Assembly (NCBI GenBank): GCA_033439295.1
Contig: JAVTLE010000021.1
Coordinates: 496,009 to 560,008 of the forward strand
Source: Deuterostichococcus epilithicus
Taxonomy: Eukaryota; Chlorophyta; Trebouxiophyceae; Prasiolales; Stichococcaceae
Length of the DNA: 64,000 bases
Direction of reading: 5' to 3'
Shown here one piece after another: positions 1 through 20,060 of the stretch. The first letter of the stretch is position 1, and every line of letters starts with the position of its first letter. The notes under the pieces are model-generated. The model was not told the origin of the DNA and ran no database searches. It saw nothing but the letters and a program-made list of their open reading frames with translations. The translations under genes and the position numbers were made by a program.

Positions 1-736
1 TTCTCCAAGCACAACTCCATTGCCCGGTGGGGTACCGCTCAATGCATTGATCTTGTGTTGCATTGCTGCAGCACGCTTTTTAGTGTCTCAAGTTTGAATT
101 ATGTGAGCAACCCTGCTCATCGTCTGATATCGTCTGATTCGTGTTCAATACCCCTGCCGAGCGCAGCACCGTGATCAACACATCGGCGGCGTTCCTGACC
201 ATCCTGCTCGTTTCGCCGCTGTACGACGCGTACGCAATGTCTCGCGCCAAGGCGGAGGCCTCGCATGCGACGCCCGAATCGCTCGTCAAAACGTGCACGC
301 TCTTCGCACCTGAAGTTATTATGGGCTTGTTGTGGGCTTGCCCACATGCAAGCCAATTTTCCGATGCAGCCGGTGCCGCGTGCAAGTGGTTGCAGGCTAC
401 GTCGCGTCTACGTCGCCTCGCCTGTCTAGCTGCTCAAATATGCCGCTGCACCCTTCTGATGTGCACCCTTCTGATGTGCAGGAGCTCCGGTGAGGCGACC
501 TCGCAGCTGAGCGCCTGCCTGACCGCCGCTGCGATCAGCAACCTCTTCATGCTTCGCCACATGGGTGCATGCATCGACGAACGGGAGAAGCTGCGGGTAT
601 GCATTGGAAGAGCCATTGGTGCCATGGTTCTGCATCCGCACAAACTCATCATCCTCCCTCCTGCATGCTTGTTAGCCACGCAGTCATTCCATTGTTCCCA
701 CCTCATCAAACGTCTGTTCACTTCGTGTAAGCACAG

Positions 737-847
737 GCGCAGCTGCTGGACGCTGGCATCGAGCCCAACGAAATGGAGGGCACCGTTAATGGCGCCAAGG
801 CTGGTCGCAATGTGGAACCCGCCGACATCCCGCTCAAGGCCGAGTGA
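737..847 (+). CDS. Possible 3' terminal exon of an unrecognised gene
   Basis: A plus-strand exon candidate follows an acceptor (gcacag) and reads 36 codons to TGA, beginning AQLLDAGIEPNEMEGT and ending PADIPLKAE. The composition is that of an ordinary hydrophilic C-terminus. I could not link it to earlier exons. The long open frame around positions 141-310 has a hydrophobic stretch (AFLTILLVSPLYDAY) but no acceptor close to its start, and the opposite strand is equally open there. No family recognised. It could be the tail of a gene that starts left of the window. Confidence 0.3.
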   Translation, partial: AQLLDAGIEPNEMEGTVNGAKAGRNVEPADIPLKAE

Positions 848-1574
848 AACAATCGTCGGTGCCGCAGACGCTGGTGCATGGTCATTGGGGCAGCTGCAAA
901 GGAGCGTCTGTGCCGGGAGGCAGACTAACAGCATGTTGCAGACTGCCCATGCTGGCGTGATGACCGGCAGTGGCATACGTCGTTGGGCGGTCTTGACAAC
1001 AAAACTATCCAGACCTGAGCCTTTGTGCTCAATCTTGGGCTCTTGTGCTGTATCGCGGCAAAATGCAGCAGCGTTTTTTGGCACAGGCTTTCACACCTGC
1101 ATAGTAGAAGCGCTTATTTTGTGATTGTCCTGTATCACATGTCGTCCCAGATAACCATCCCCGTCCTGTAGCTGGACATTGGTTTGGGCTGCCAGGGGTT
1201 AGTCACCAAAAATGCTCACAAAACTCCGCCAAGAGCGAAGTTGTGTCCTTTTTCTTCGCATGCTGGTAGCGATTGTGCTGCGAGTAAGCTGCGAGAGACT
1301 CAAAGCCCTTCTTTTTCTTGCCTTTCCAATTGCAAGTCAGGCACACTGACCAACTTGAATGCATGCTACACACACAAGTCTGAATATACCTCTGTTCGTC
1401 ACGCTGGGGGTACACAGCTGCTACGATGGAGAAACAAACTTCATGAAGGAATCATCCCTCCTTGGCAGATGAAACAGACCAGAGAACTGAGAAGTGACAG
1501 ACACGAACGGAACAGAATAGACAGAGACAGGAAACCAACCAAGATGTGTCAAAAAGGGAAACGAGCATCAGCCC
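848..1574. other. Non-coding stretch, nothing recognised
   Basis: The stretch between the putative left-edge exon and the stop of the small membrane-protein gene has scattered short open frames and lower GC. I see no splice-consistent coding exon, repeat or RNA gene in it. Confidence 0.4.
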
Positions 1575-3392
1575 CTAAGAGGCCTCTGCAGCCACATCCA
1601 CGGGTTCGCTCTGCCGCCGCACATCACGCGCATGCGAGCGGCGGCCGGTGCCGGTGCCACTGCCCTGGTTGCTGCTGCGAGAGTCCTTGTCCCGCCCCGC
1701 CCTACGAGCATTGTTGGTTGCCAATGCGATTGCGGCCTCCACTTCGGATGCCTGCACCCGCCCCGGGAGCGGTGCCGTTGATCGCGAGATCGACTTCCGG
1801 GGCAGTCGGCGGAGTTCGCCAGGCGGTGGATTCTCGAGCGGCGGCGCCGATGGCGGCCGCCCGTTGCCAGCCGCACACTCCTGCCGTGGCGACTCTGTGA
1901 GCCGCTGCATCGCCTCCTGTTCGCCGACATGCGCAAAAGCACGGTTTGATCATTCCTGAGTGTGAACCAGCCTCCGACACGGCGACAGCAATTCGCAAAA
2001 GCACTGTTGCCATCTGAGCTGACCACATCAAGACCCCCACTGCCTTGCAGGTGGCGGCACTGAGCAGGATGGCATGACAGCATGACCGCGCAGAGGTGAG
2101 GACACCCTCAGAGGAGTTCGCACCTCAGAAAGCCCGGCCAGAAAGGCCGAGTGGCTGGGTGGCGAGCCATGATGGCCCGCAATGCCGGCAGCGATCCAGG
2201 CCATGCGCTCGAGCCCCTCGGCGCTGATGCCCTGCGTGGGTGCATTTAAGGAACCTCAAATACCCCTTACCTGCAGGTGCGACCGTGTGGGTGGATGTGT
2301 CAGCGTGCACCCGCGCCCACTCGTCAGTGCTGCACCGCTCGGCTCCTGTGAGCACCCCAGAGGGCGGAGGGCCTCTGCCCAACACCCGTGCGCCATCACA
2401 GGGTGACCCGCGCAAGGGCGCCGCCGGTGCGCTGTGCTTCTGTCCGATGGACATGACTGCCGAGCTTGGCAGTCGGCGTAGCGCTTCCCTGCTCAGCAGA
2501 TGGCAGGCAGAGGCGACCCCATGCATGCAGGCTGCGACCAGCACAGCTTCACTGCAGTGATGGCACTAAGTTTGACTTCAGGCTGGCACCTTGATCAGCA
2601 GGGTCGCCTCGGCGGCAGACACCGCAGCGTCCCGGTTGCAGGAGGCGCCGTCGCCCCAGTCGAAGCTGTGCGACCAGTCCGCCCAAGACCCAGCGCCCTG
2701 CCACACACACCTCCGACTCAGCGCCAACGAGCCAAGGTGTTTCGGGCAGCAGCAGCAGGGCAACGCTGCCTGGTGGTTGCCGCACGCAGACGCCGTGCCG
2801 ATGCGATGGCGCAGCCTTCAGGTCTGGCATGTGGCCCATGGGGCCCACGCGAGCGCGTCAAAGCAGGTTCGGACCTCTGGAAGCGCCGTGCCGGAGGCGG
2901 CGCCCAGTGCAGCCGCCGCCCAGGCAGCCTCGGCGCCAGAGGAGTCCTGGCGAAGCGGCCACAGCAGGCCCTGCGACAGTGTGGCCGCGGCGGCCGCCTG
3001 TGCATCCTCTGCTGCAGGGCGAGAAGGCCACATGCTTGGGGATCGTGCTGCAGTTCGTAGCGGAGTTGCCGCATTCGGTGCCTGCAGCCTGCCAGCGCGA
3101 GGCTTGGATGCGAACTTTTGCGCATGCTGCAAAGGCATAGACAGCGCATCCTGCTGCAGTGGAGCCGTGCCAACAGAAGCAGCCTTATCCTAGCAGAGAG
3201 GAGGCTGGTGAAAGGCTCGACGTCCCCACCTGCTTGCTGTTCTCGACGCGCGCCGGCAGCCGTACGATGGCAGCACCGCCACCAGTAGGTCGCTGCCGCT
3301 GCTGTCGCGGCAGCAGCGGTCGCAGCCGTCAGCAGCAGCGCTGCGGCTTTGCGGCCACCCGCATGGCCGCCTTCTCCGGACGCAGATATCAT
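1575..3392 (-). CDS. Small single-pass membrane protein, unknown function
   Basis: The reconstructed gene starts at the ATG at 3392. Exon 1 (3392..3230) encodes MISASGEGGHAGG followed by an Ala/Thr/Leu-rich membrane segment of about 25 residues ending TYWWR. Further exons I can support are one ending at 2875 (AAAATLSQGLLWPLRQ, Ala-rich end), 2697..2590 (GAGSWADWSHSFDWGDGASC), one ending at 2284 (ERCSTDEWARVHADTSTHT), 2231..2124 (GLERMAWIAAGIAGHHG) and 1916..1575 (Pro/Arg/Ser-rich basic tail ending VDVAAEAS and stop). The last three junctions are phase 0; exon starts of the second and fourth coding blocks are not fixed. No family is recognised. The Ala/Thr-rich anchor ending in YWW resembles the anchors of the two kinases just upstream on the same strand, so a shared origin of the first exon is possible. 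No kinase motif is present. Confidence 0.5.
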
Positions 3393-4605
3393 CTCGGCGC
3401 GCTGGCCTGCAGGCACTTTCCTGTGACCGTGTCATCGCTCGGAGTGTGCGTGCACGGTGCTCCGAGGATTCATGAGGTGTACTGTAGAGTATTCTTGTCC
3501 GTCAGGATGGCAATCGCCCTTCCGCTCTGAGCCATGCTCAGGTGCTTGTGTGGCATATCTGAACTGGCACAGAGACCGCACCCCGTTGCTTGACTGTGGT
3601 CGAACACTCGACGTCATATAGTTTCCAGGCGTTGCATGCCAGCAACTGCCACCGTCAGGAATGGCGACGTCGCGTTCGCTCTGTCCGACGCGTCGGTCCA
3701 AGCTTCGCTCCGAACGCTGATCAGCGGCCTGAGATCGATTTGCCGCGCATTCACCATAGCAAGATTGCGGTCGTAGATGGCGCAGCTTCAAACCGGTGCG
3801 TATCAGCATTCTTTATTTTTTAGCATGTGAGGACGCGCTTTATTACTCAGATGTACGAAGTTCAAGCTTGAATCAACAAGTATCCCCTGGGAAGAAGGCA
3901 GACCCAGGCAGGCCTCTCTTGGCTTGGTCTTGAATGCCTTTCGATAAGTTGAGCGTGTCATGACTGCGTGCTGCATGTTGTGCTGCTGCGATGCAACGTT
4001 GTGTGTGCTGATCGGACGTGAGCTGAGCGACGCAACGCAACTCAACCTGACGAACAATGGGCAGGCCAGCGGGAACGAATTGTACATGGTCACAGTTACT
4101 TCATGCTTGCTTGACTGTGCATTCTGAATAATAGACATACGTTGCTACCGAACAGAGTCTAATCTGCCATGTGTCTGTGAAGCGAAACGAACTTCAAGAG
4201 TCGCTTCGGCCGCAGCGCCTTCGAGGCCTTGAGCCAGCAAGGCGGCATGCGGTCGGCCGCAGCCGCCCCTCCCCTAACTGGCTGACGTACATCAGCAGCG
4301 CCTACTGAGCATACTCGTATTGGACCTGACAGTGCTAAACTAGCAAAACAGAGGAACAACGGCTCGTCGCCACTGCAAAGTCCTCGTGCGGGCCCTGCTC
4401 GCTCATGGCAAGCAGCTGCAAAGACCCCGCAGCACACGCGCTGAGTAACACTGAAAGCCAGCCGACCCGCAACTCACACTGCGGCTGTCGCGCCAGATGA
4501 CACAAGCGACAGCCCCCTCCAGCAGGGTGGGACTGTAGCAGCGGCGAGCCTCTACGGCTGCCAGGACCGTGTTGGGTTCCCGGGAATCTCCTGATCCAGC
4601 CATTG
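3393..4605. other. Intergenic region, nothing recognised
   Basis: About 1.2 kb between the 3' end of kinase A and the start of the small membrane-protein gene, both on the minus strand. It must hold the promoter of the small gene and the 3' UTR of kinase A, but I see no clear polyadenylation signal or repeat. Confidence 0.4.
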
Positions 4606-12034
<7,429 letters not shown>

Positions 12035-12893
12035 TGCTAGCTGGAGCGCTGCCTTGTCAGCCTTGAGGTTTCGGAGGGCGCTGACAGCAGGCGTCGTGCC
12101 GCCATCAAGTGCTGCCTACACTTCGCAGGCCGCTCCAGCCGCCTGCGGCATCGCCAGCCCTGCTCCTGCGCCGCCAGACAACAGAAAGGCGTCAGAGGCC
12201 TTCGGCAGAGGCAGTGGGAATGGCAGGCGCGCAGCGTGTGCGCTCCAGCGCACTTGGGGGCGCACTGCTGATGTGCAGCATGCGACCATGCATCTGCTTG
12301 TCCCTTCGAGCGGAGCCAAACGGTCGTCGTACCCACGACAGCCTCAACAGCTGATACAAGCAAGCAGCTCCGCAGCACCTGAGGATCGGGATCACGACGT
12401 GAGAAGCCTCGTTCCGTCTCAACGCCGGTGCAAGAGTCAACCGATGGCAGCGATCCGCCCGGCCGCTATTCGTGGGTACAACCCAATCCCTCACGCGCTC
12501 AAGCTCCTCGCGGCTTGCAGCCGGGGCACAAGGCTGGAGCTGCCACGACTGGCGAATCTCTGGACGCTCTGCTCTGCAACACAGCAGGATGAGCGCTGTT
12601 GCAAAACTCAAGGCCAATTTGCGGCTCAAACGGCGCAGGGGCTATGAGCGTGAGTGTACTGCACAACGTATCGAAGCGCCACCCTGGATGAGTTTACAAG
12701 GTAATGGCGACAAGCAAGCCTAGCGGACACATGTGCTCCTTCTGCATTAGGAGTGGCGCCTCCGTGATGAAACTCAGAATCTGAAATCTCCCATCCCGTG
12801 ACGTAATTTGGCGCTTTCCTGTGAAAAGCTCGCCAACCATAAAGTTCACAGTGAAATTCCAGCCTCGTCATTCGGGCAACAAACCACCACTGG
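12035..12893. other. Intergenic region upstream of kinase A
   Basis: This is the 5' flank of kinase A and must contain its promoter and any 5' UTR. An open frame on the minus strand at 12192..12629 starts with a signal-peptide-like stretch (MSRKLALSFATALILLCC). It has no splice-compatible continuation that I can defend. Confidence 0.4.
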
Positions 12894-12895
12894 TA

Positions 12896-13178
12896 GGGTG
12901 TTCACATAAAGATGCAGCGATACCGCGATTCGCTAATGCTGGGACGCGCTGAAAACCCGTAAAACCGTAATGCTGTCTCGGTTGCGTTCACACACGCGAT
13001 TTTCCCCTGGCATCTACAGAATCTGACTTGGCAGCTTAATGCGATGATGTCGATACCCGAAATACCCGTAATACAGGTCCAGAGCCGTATCACCGCATTA
13101 GCCGTTTTCAGTATCTCGGGCGTCCCCGCATTACCGGAATCAGCGAATCAGGCCCGCTGAATCGCAAAGTGAACACCC
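12896..13178. mobile_element. MITE-like foldback element with TA duplication
   Basis: The element begins gggtgttcac and ends with its exact complement gtgaacaccc, and each end is flanked by TA. Beyond the 10-bp perfect tips the arms continue as an imperfect inverted repeat: gattcgct, aatgc, ggacgc and ctgaaaac recur in the same order on the reverse complement of the right half. Almost the whole 283 bp could therefore fold into one hairpin. No coding capacity. TA target duplication with terminal inverted repeats fits a non-autonomous Tc1/mariner-type element. It sits between the two kinase paralogues, and its AT-rich composition differs from its surroundings. Confidence 0.75.
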
Positions 13179-13469
13179 TAAGGGGGTTGCGAGATGCAAG
13201 CACGTCTGAGCTGCACTTCTTTGGCAGGGAGTGCCGCCGCCCACCGCCACCGCTGGTAGCAAGCCAGCTGATACAGAACGACGAGCATCTTTCCTCTAGC
13301 ACTGCCGGCGCGCATTGTACATGTGCAGGATTGGTTCAGCTGACAACAGCCGGTGCCCAGTGTCACCAAGAAGAGTTTACGTGTGCTCCAGGCACGAAGC
13401 TTTCGTGTCAGCCCTGCGGCAACTCCAATCCTTCCCGCGACAGCAGGATCACAACGTCTATCCAGGACC

Positions 13470-16400
13470 TTATTTGACCTCCAGGGACGCCGATTGCGAC
13501 ACGCCGCCGCCGCCTTCCGAGGACGCGCTCATCGCCTGTGGCATGGACAGCAGGCCATTGTCACTGCAAGCCGCACTCGGTGTCGCATGTTCGCCAAAAG
13601 CCGTCCTGGGGAGGCCGGGTTGACATGCATGCGCATCCTCCACGGCTGGGTTAGGCCTCCGGCAGACCGCCTGCCCGCCACACGCAGCAGGGGACTGCGA
13701 AAGCCACAGCAATAAGACCACCGAGGGGGCCCTGGCACCTGCTCCAGCAGGGTGCGGGAGCCGGGACGCAGGTCGTCGGAATCTGACCGGAGGTCTTGCG
13801 CCTCAACGAGCTCCGCCAGGGCGCAAGGGTCCCACACGAAAGGATGGTTGGCAACCGCCATGCGCGCCTGCGAGGGGAGCACAACAAGCGATGCAGCTCG
13901 ACGAGGGGGCAACCGCCAACCGCACCAGGATCACCGGTGACGCCGCACTGTTTGTGCGCCGGCGTGAGGCCAGCGTCGCACCGGTTGTGGCAGAGCCGCC
14001 GGCTGCAGTGCGTGTGACGCGCATCTGCCGCCTCAGTCAGGTGCGCCGACAGGCACCAGCGGCGCGGCGCAGCGCGCACTTGTAGCTGTAGTGCTGCAGG
14101 GATGTGCAGAGGGGGGAGAGAAGGAAAGGTAGCGGGTCAAGACATGTGAGCATGGCCCAGGGCAATGCGCTTGCACACAATGATCAGTTGCCACACCTGC
14201 TGCAGCGGCGACAGCAGGCCCAGGATGTCCAAGAAGCAGTCGTTGCTGGCGCGGCCCTCGGCTTCCATGTTCTCATTGAGCGCCGTGCTGATGGATATCA
14301 CATCGTCATACTGCGTGCCGCCCGCGAGGTCGTCCTGCGTGGCGAACAGACAGAGGGCATTGCATTTCGGCTGCCTGCTGCTTCTCGCGGTCAGCTTGAA
14401 ATGGCCTCTGAAGGACTGCACGAGTCGCTGCGGAGATTGCCACAACGGTTTGCAAGGCTTTCGAGGCATGCATGGCGGCAATGGCAGGGCCGCCAAACGG
14501 CCACGCTCACGCGCAGCAGAGCTGCCGACGGCGCTTTCCCTGCAGCAGGGCCCGGCACCTACTAGAACTTTCACTAGAATTCCCAGTTCATGTGCTGCAA
14601 GATGTGCGGCAAACCTCGGCGCTGTCGAATCGCTGCAGGGCGTCCACCAGTTTTGCGCGGTCCGCGGCGACCTTGCGCATTGCCGCCATTGCCTCGGTGT
14701 AGCGCACTGCACGCACGAAACCGGCAGTACGACTGAGACGGAGCGGCAGGTCAGGTCAGCACGTGCTGCGCCACATCATCGAGCGTGCAGCCACTTGCTT
14801 TGCGGCAACCAGGCGGCAAGGCAGCAGCATGCTGGAAGGCGGGCCGCATGGCAAGCCGGGAGCTGACTGATGTTGCAACTGGTATCACAACAGGTTGTGG
14901 AACAGTGCCTCAGACACTGGAGCTGGTCAACACCGCCTCCTGTCCTGGGCAGCTAGCTCACCCAAGATCTTGTCCCGCTGCCGCTGCGTCAGCCGCACCG
15001 CCGCCAGCACCGCATGCTGGTCGATTTTGATGGGATCAGGCGCGCTGCCGCCGACCGACTGCGCGGTGGTTGTGGACTTTGTGTTGCGCAGGTTTTGGGC
15101 CCACATTGGGTTGTCCGCCATCTACGTGTGGCGATCGAGCGAAGTAGGTTTCAGCAACACACGGAGGCGAGGCATCGTTATTGCCATGGCGCTGTGGTGA
15201 TGCGGTGCAGTCTGGCAGAACAGGGGAAAGTCATGCAATATATCAGCAGTGATCATGGACGCTCCGTCTGGTCTGGCAGGATGAAACACAGCAAGCCGGT
15301 CCGCTGCACACTGGCACGCAATATGGCAGACGGTGAGGCGGCCCGGCAGGCGTGACCGCTGTCTGGTGTTCCGCACCCCCAGGGGGACTCTGCACACCGC
15401 ACGTAGCCCTAGCCGGCACAGGGGCCTCCACATGCCCAGCAGCCCCACCTGGACACACGACCCTTTCAGAAACCCTCGAGGCACCCACCTTCAGCTTGAA
15501 GACACGCTCCAGCAGCGTCGTGATCTTCACCAGCCGCACGTGCGGCGCCGAGTGCACGTCCTCGACGTCAGGCGCCGCAAGCAGGCCCGCCACAACCTTG
15601 ACGGCGGCCGCCCACAGCCCAATGTCCACCCGCTGGCTGCGGGCAGCATGGCAGGACAGTGGTCATCAGAATTTAAGGACAGACGACATCATGCCGTGAG
15701 GAGGCTCAACCCATATGTGATGCTGTGCGTGCCGAGAGCTCGGCCACAAGGCAAGACAAGACAAGAGCAGGTACCGCAAAAGACGCCAAATGCATCGATA
15801 CGATTGCAGGTGGGTGCAGCCGTGGCACGGGGCCAGGCCGCGGCAGGCAGCCCCTTCACTGCGCAGGCACGCCAGTGGCATCATGTTGAGCTCAGCCACA
15901 AGAGCATCCGACAGCCGGCGCTGCAGCACGCAAAAGAGGACGCACCTGATGGTGTCAACGTCAGCGGGCTGCCACTTTTTGGCCTGCACGCCCTCTTCGC
16001 CGCCATAGACCAGTTCTGCAAGCTGGCAGGTCGTCTCCTGAATAGCCGACGCATTGCTCCACTGCCCCGGCGCCTGCGTGTCATGCACAGGAAGATAAGC
16101 ATTGCCTGGATCTGTGCCCCGCCCGGAGTGTGCTGCTTGGTGCAGCCGTACACAAGGCCTGTCGCGGAGTCAAGAACCACATCTAACCCCTCGGTCCGAT
16201 GCAGCGCATTTGCACCCGCGGGCGCCGCGCAATCCCGCGCTGCAACGCCTCTCCGAAGCAGCGCTGCCGGCCTGCTGCCGGCGGGGTGCCGTCAGGCAGG
16301 CCCACACAAGAACGCGAGGTGGCGCTGGTGTGGGAACGCACTTCCTCTTTCGGTGCGGGGGCGCGGCGGCTGGGCAGGTGGCGCGCCAGCACAGCGTCTG

Positions 16401-19400
16401 GCTGCGTGAGCAGCTTCACCACCTCCTTTGCGGAGGGCCGCACCACGGGGTCTGCGTCCATGCACTGCGCCACCAGGTCCGCCACCGCCTGCGGGCACTC
16501 CTCAGGGACCCTGCGCGCAGTGCAGGCCAGGCTCTGCCTGTGGCAACGTGAACACAGGTTCCAGAAGCAGCGGGTGGCAAAACCCGGGCTGAAGCTCTGC
16601 GGCTGCCCAGCCGGAGCGCTTGGCTCGCGGTCGCAGCTGACAAGCCAGAAATGCCACACACGCTGGCGAGATTGGGAGCTCCAAACGGCATACGGGATCC
16701 TGCTCCGCTCGCCATTTGCACAGTCCCCGACTCAGGCTTGACCAAGGCTGTGGGCCACAGCATGAGTGCTGACTCAGAGGCAGGCTGCTCAGCACGCCGG
16801 CGCCCACAGGCAGCAGGTTCACATCAGGCTCACTTGAGGTTGCGCAGGCGGCCCCGAGCGGGCGGGTCGCCAGTGATGAGCTCCCAGAGCACGACGCCCA
16901 GGCTGAAGAGGTCGACCTTTTCTGTGCACTTCGTGCTGGCCAGTAGCACCTCTGGCGCCTGTGAGACGTACAGCAAGCGGATGTGCGAATAGGATCCTTG
17001 TCTCACGACAACCTGTCAACACAGTGTGCAAAAGGACAGGAGTCCTGAGTTGTGCCGGTGCAGGTGCTGACACGGCAGGAAGCTCATGTGCAGCATTTTG
17101 AACACATTTGAGACACGTGCAGATGCAGGAACAGCAAAGCATCTGAATTTCAATCCTGGAGCTGGGGAGATATACCCACCGACCAGGTGAAGGTGCCTGC
17201 AGCGCAACCACAGCATGCTTGTCAGGAGGGAAGCTTGGTTGACAACTTTCATTGACTCACACGAGGCTGCATGTCGCACTGTGCTGAACCCTCACCATGG
17301 CCGTGCGATATGCATCCAGGGGTGTGCTCAGCTGCACCACGGCGGCACCATATCCTAGAGCGCAACATCTGCGGGGCTGTCAGGCCGCGCACCGATGGCC
17401 TGGTGCGCGGAAAGGTAGTCCTTGTGCTGCAGCTTGGCCAGGCCCACGTCCGCGATCTTGGCAGTGAAATCCGAGCCCAGCAGCACATTAGGGCTCTTGA
17501 TGTCCTGCAGGTCGGCCACACAGGGCGGCTCAGCCACCCGGGCCGTGCCTGCGGCCAACCGCTGCATGCCAGGCGGCCTCTCGAGATGTCGACGCAGGAG
17601 GTTCCGCAGCTTTCGTGTGGAGGTCCTGCTGTGCTGGCTGCTCGGTGAGCGCGCACACGCTGGCGCTTCCCTGCGGACCCGCCCCGGAGCGGCGCCTTCA
17701 CAAAACATGCAGCGTGTTACGGGGGGCTGTGCATTTGGGCGCACCAGGTGCACGATGCGGTGGGTGTGCAGGAAGGCCAGCCCCCGGGCGATGTCCAGGG
17801 CGATGCGCTTGCCCAGGCCCGGCTGCCGCTTGCCGTCCGGGCCCAGCTTCCTGGTGCGGCAGTGCATTGCTGCCCATCAGCTGGTTGATCCTGCTTGACG
17901 GCGCGCCCGTCTCGGGCAGCAGGCCGGTCCTGGCATGCCAGAGCAGGCAGGCATATTTGCAGCTCTGTGCCGAGCCGGGCATATCCCTTGCGGCGGAAGG
18001 ATTCAAAGCGGATCATGGCGCCTGGGGTGAGGGCACGGAGCAGCGCACCGCCTGTACCAGAGCAGGCGGCCATCCTTGTCCTTGCGCAGTGCATTGTGCA
18101 GGTCGCCGGCATCCATGAACCTGCCACGGAAATGAGCGCCCAAATCAAGGCAGGCAGCCGTCGATTCAGCCTGCGCAAGCGCAGGGCGGTGTGCAGGAGC
18201 AGGCTGCCCGGGGGGGCTGGGATGCGTGCTGCGCAAGGCGAGGAAGCGAGCACTGCCGCACAGCAGGAGGCGTGCCGCACTCTGTGAGCAGCAGGGTCTG
18301 TGCCCCGTCGCTGCAGGAGCCCAGGAACTGGACGACATTGCGATCCCGACACGACTCCAGGATCGTCACCTGGGCAGCAAAGGGCTTGCGCATCCGGGCC
18401 TTTGGCACGTGGACGCGCTGCCGTGCAGCAGCACTCGAGAACACGTTGAACACCTGTCCTTCCACGACCGACCCCAGTCAGAATGCATCGAAAGTGCAGT
18501 TTCGCCCACCTCCCTGTCGAAGTCGGCGCGCTGCTGGTCTGATGCGTCCCAGGCAATCACCTTGACCGCCACCGGCTGCACGCCATTCTTCATCGCTTTG
18601 TACACCTGCGTTGCAGGAGCGGTTGTGCTGGCAGGCAAGGTGAGGCATCGCGCAGCTCCGCAGCCCTGCCGCAGGCGCATGCTTGTTGACGGATATCTGA
18701 AGGCATGCATGGAAGCAGTGGCCATCTCCTGCGTCAGCCACAGCCCTCGCACACCACGCACCGTGCCAAACGAGCCCTGTCCCAGCTTCCAGAGGGAGCC
18801 GTCCTCGCGCTGGCAGATCTGGCGCAGGCCAAGACAGCTCGTCAGGCGTCTCGCAGGCACAAGCTTGGACGGCTGCCTCAGCACAGGCAGCGGCCCGCTG
18901 TACGTCCGGCCGCCACCGCGCTGCCGGGCAGACAGGACTTGGCGCTGGCAGCGGGTCGAGTCTGACTCCATCACCAAGACGGCGCCTTGACCACACGATG
19001 TCATGGTCCATGATTTCTGTGTCACCCCACCTCTATGTCCTCGACATGCACGGCGGCAGGGCCCATCGGGAACGCCGCCTCGACGTCGGCCCAGGACCGA
19101 CTGCGAGCCACGGGCTTGTCCGGCTCCTCGGACGCGCCCTGCGGCGCGCTCCAGCTGCGCACACATGCGGCCAAGGGTGCACGCTTTGCCTGAGCAGATG
19201 ATGCACCACAGGACGGGGCTGCGCACTGCACAGCGGCCAGCCGGCAGCTCCAGTGCGACAGGCAGGGGCACGCGTGAAGCAGATGTGGAGACAGCAACAC
19301 GAAAATGATCGCATGATCATGTTCACCTGCCGGACAGCAGGTCGGGCGCCGAGGAAATGCTGTGCAGCGACGACATATTTGCGGAGCCGTAGCTGAGGTT

Positions 19401-20060
19401 GCTCATGTGCAGCGCTGCACCGCCGCCGCCGCCATCGCCCTCCCCGCCCTGCCGCTGCTGTGCCTGCGCGTGCAGCGGCAGCGGCTGCGACGAAGGCACC
19501 CCTGCAGTGGCGGCCGCCGCGCTCGCCGCCGCCGCCTGCTTCGCAAACGGACTGCTGACCGGATTGTGCTGGGGGCCAGACGCTTCGGAGCCCACGGCCG
19601 CTGCACTGGCATTCACAAGCCGGGACGCCTCAGCCAGCGAGGAATGCCTGCTGTCTTGCTGCAAGCTGCGTTGTCCCGGGTCAGGAGCTGAGCTGGCGCT
19701 GCAGGCACCTCCCTGCTCCAGCATCAAAGGCTGATCGTCTGAAGGCGGCTGTTCGACGGGCTGCTTTGCGAGGGTCGCAGCCTTGGCCGCGGTGGCGTTG
19801 CGGGCCGCCGGCCGCCGGTGCGGTGGTGGCATGACGCGCGTGAGCCATACGTAGGCGAGGGCACCGGCTGCGGCAGCCGCACCGACGGCGGTAGCGCCCA
19901 GCAGCAGCGCCGATCCGGCGGACCCGGTGGATGACGCATTGTGCCTCTGCGGGGGCAGAGGCGGCAGCGGTGCCACTGCCAAATGCTGCTGCCTGACGGC
20001 TGCGGACACGTCGTGCAGACCTGAGGTCATTGGCATGCAGGTGGCGTGCTGGACGGCCAT
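13470..20060 (-). CDS. Kinase B: membrane-anchored TKL-like kinase with bZIP-type C-terminal region
   Basis: Eighteen exons: 20060..19327, 19154..19031, 18818..18762, 18605..18510, 18369..18281, 18120..18049, 17850..17745, 17504..17393, 17196..17180, 16958..16834, 16510..16342, 16073..15946, 15636..15489, 15121..14962, 14706..14615, 14334..14197, 13867..13739, 13535..13470. They give 853 residues in one frame. Anchor about residues 45-75 (LLLGATAVGAAAAAGALAYV), Ser/Ala/Pro linker, kinase about 288-567 with GQGSFGTV, VAVK (Lys about 320), HLDIKSPN (Asp about 427), DVG about 445, APEVLLASTKCTEKVD and RPSAKEVV. Residues 568-853 carry LRNTKST, VRLTQRQRDKILG, LGLLSPLQQ and the end LRPGSRTLLEQ. Motifs and most exon lengths match kinase A, so the two are tandem duplicates. 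The phosphotransfer Asp, Lys and Asn are kept, but the Arg of HRD and the Phe of DFG are replaced. Activity is likely but unproven. Confidence 0.78.
17180..17196 (-). other. 17-nt micro-exon in kinase B
   Basis: Same position, phase and sequence product (end of G-T-F-T-W-S) as 8503..8519 in kinase A. It is followed by a gtgggt donor. Confidence 0.8.

Noticed and set aside
141-1124. A 327-codon plus-strand frame as a gene
   Set aside because: Composition changes along its length, there is no acceptor near its start, and only the 737..847 part looks like real coding sequence, in a different reading context.
12192-12629. Minus-strand frame with a signal-peptide-like start, as a secreted protein or first exon of kinase A
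   Set aside because: No donor and acceptor pair joins it to kinase A in phase, and kinase A already has a suitable start with an anchor like that of kinase B.
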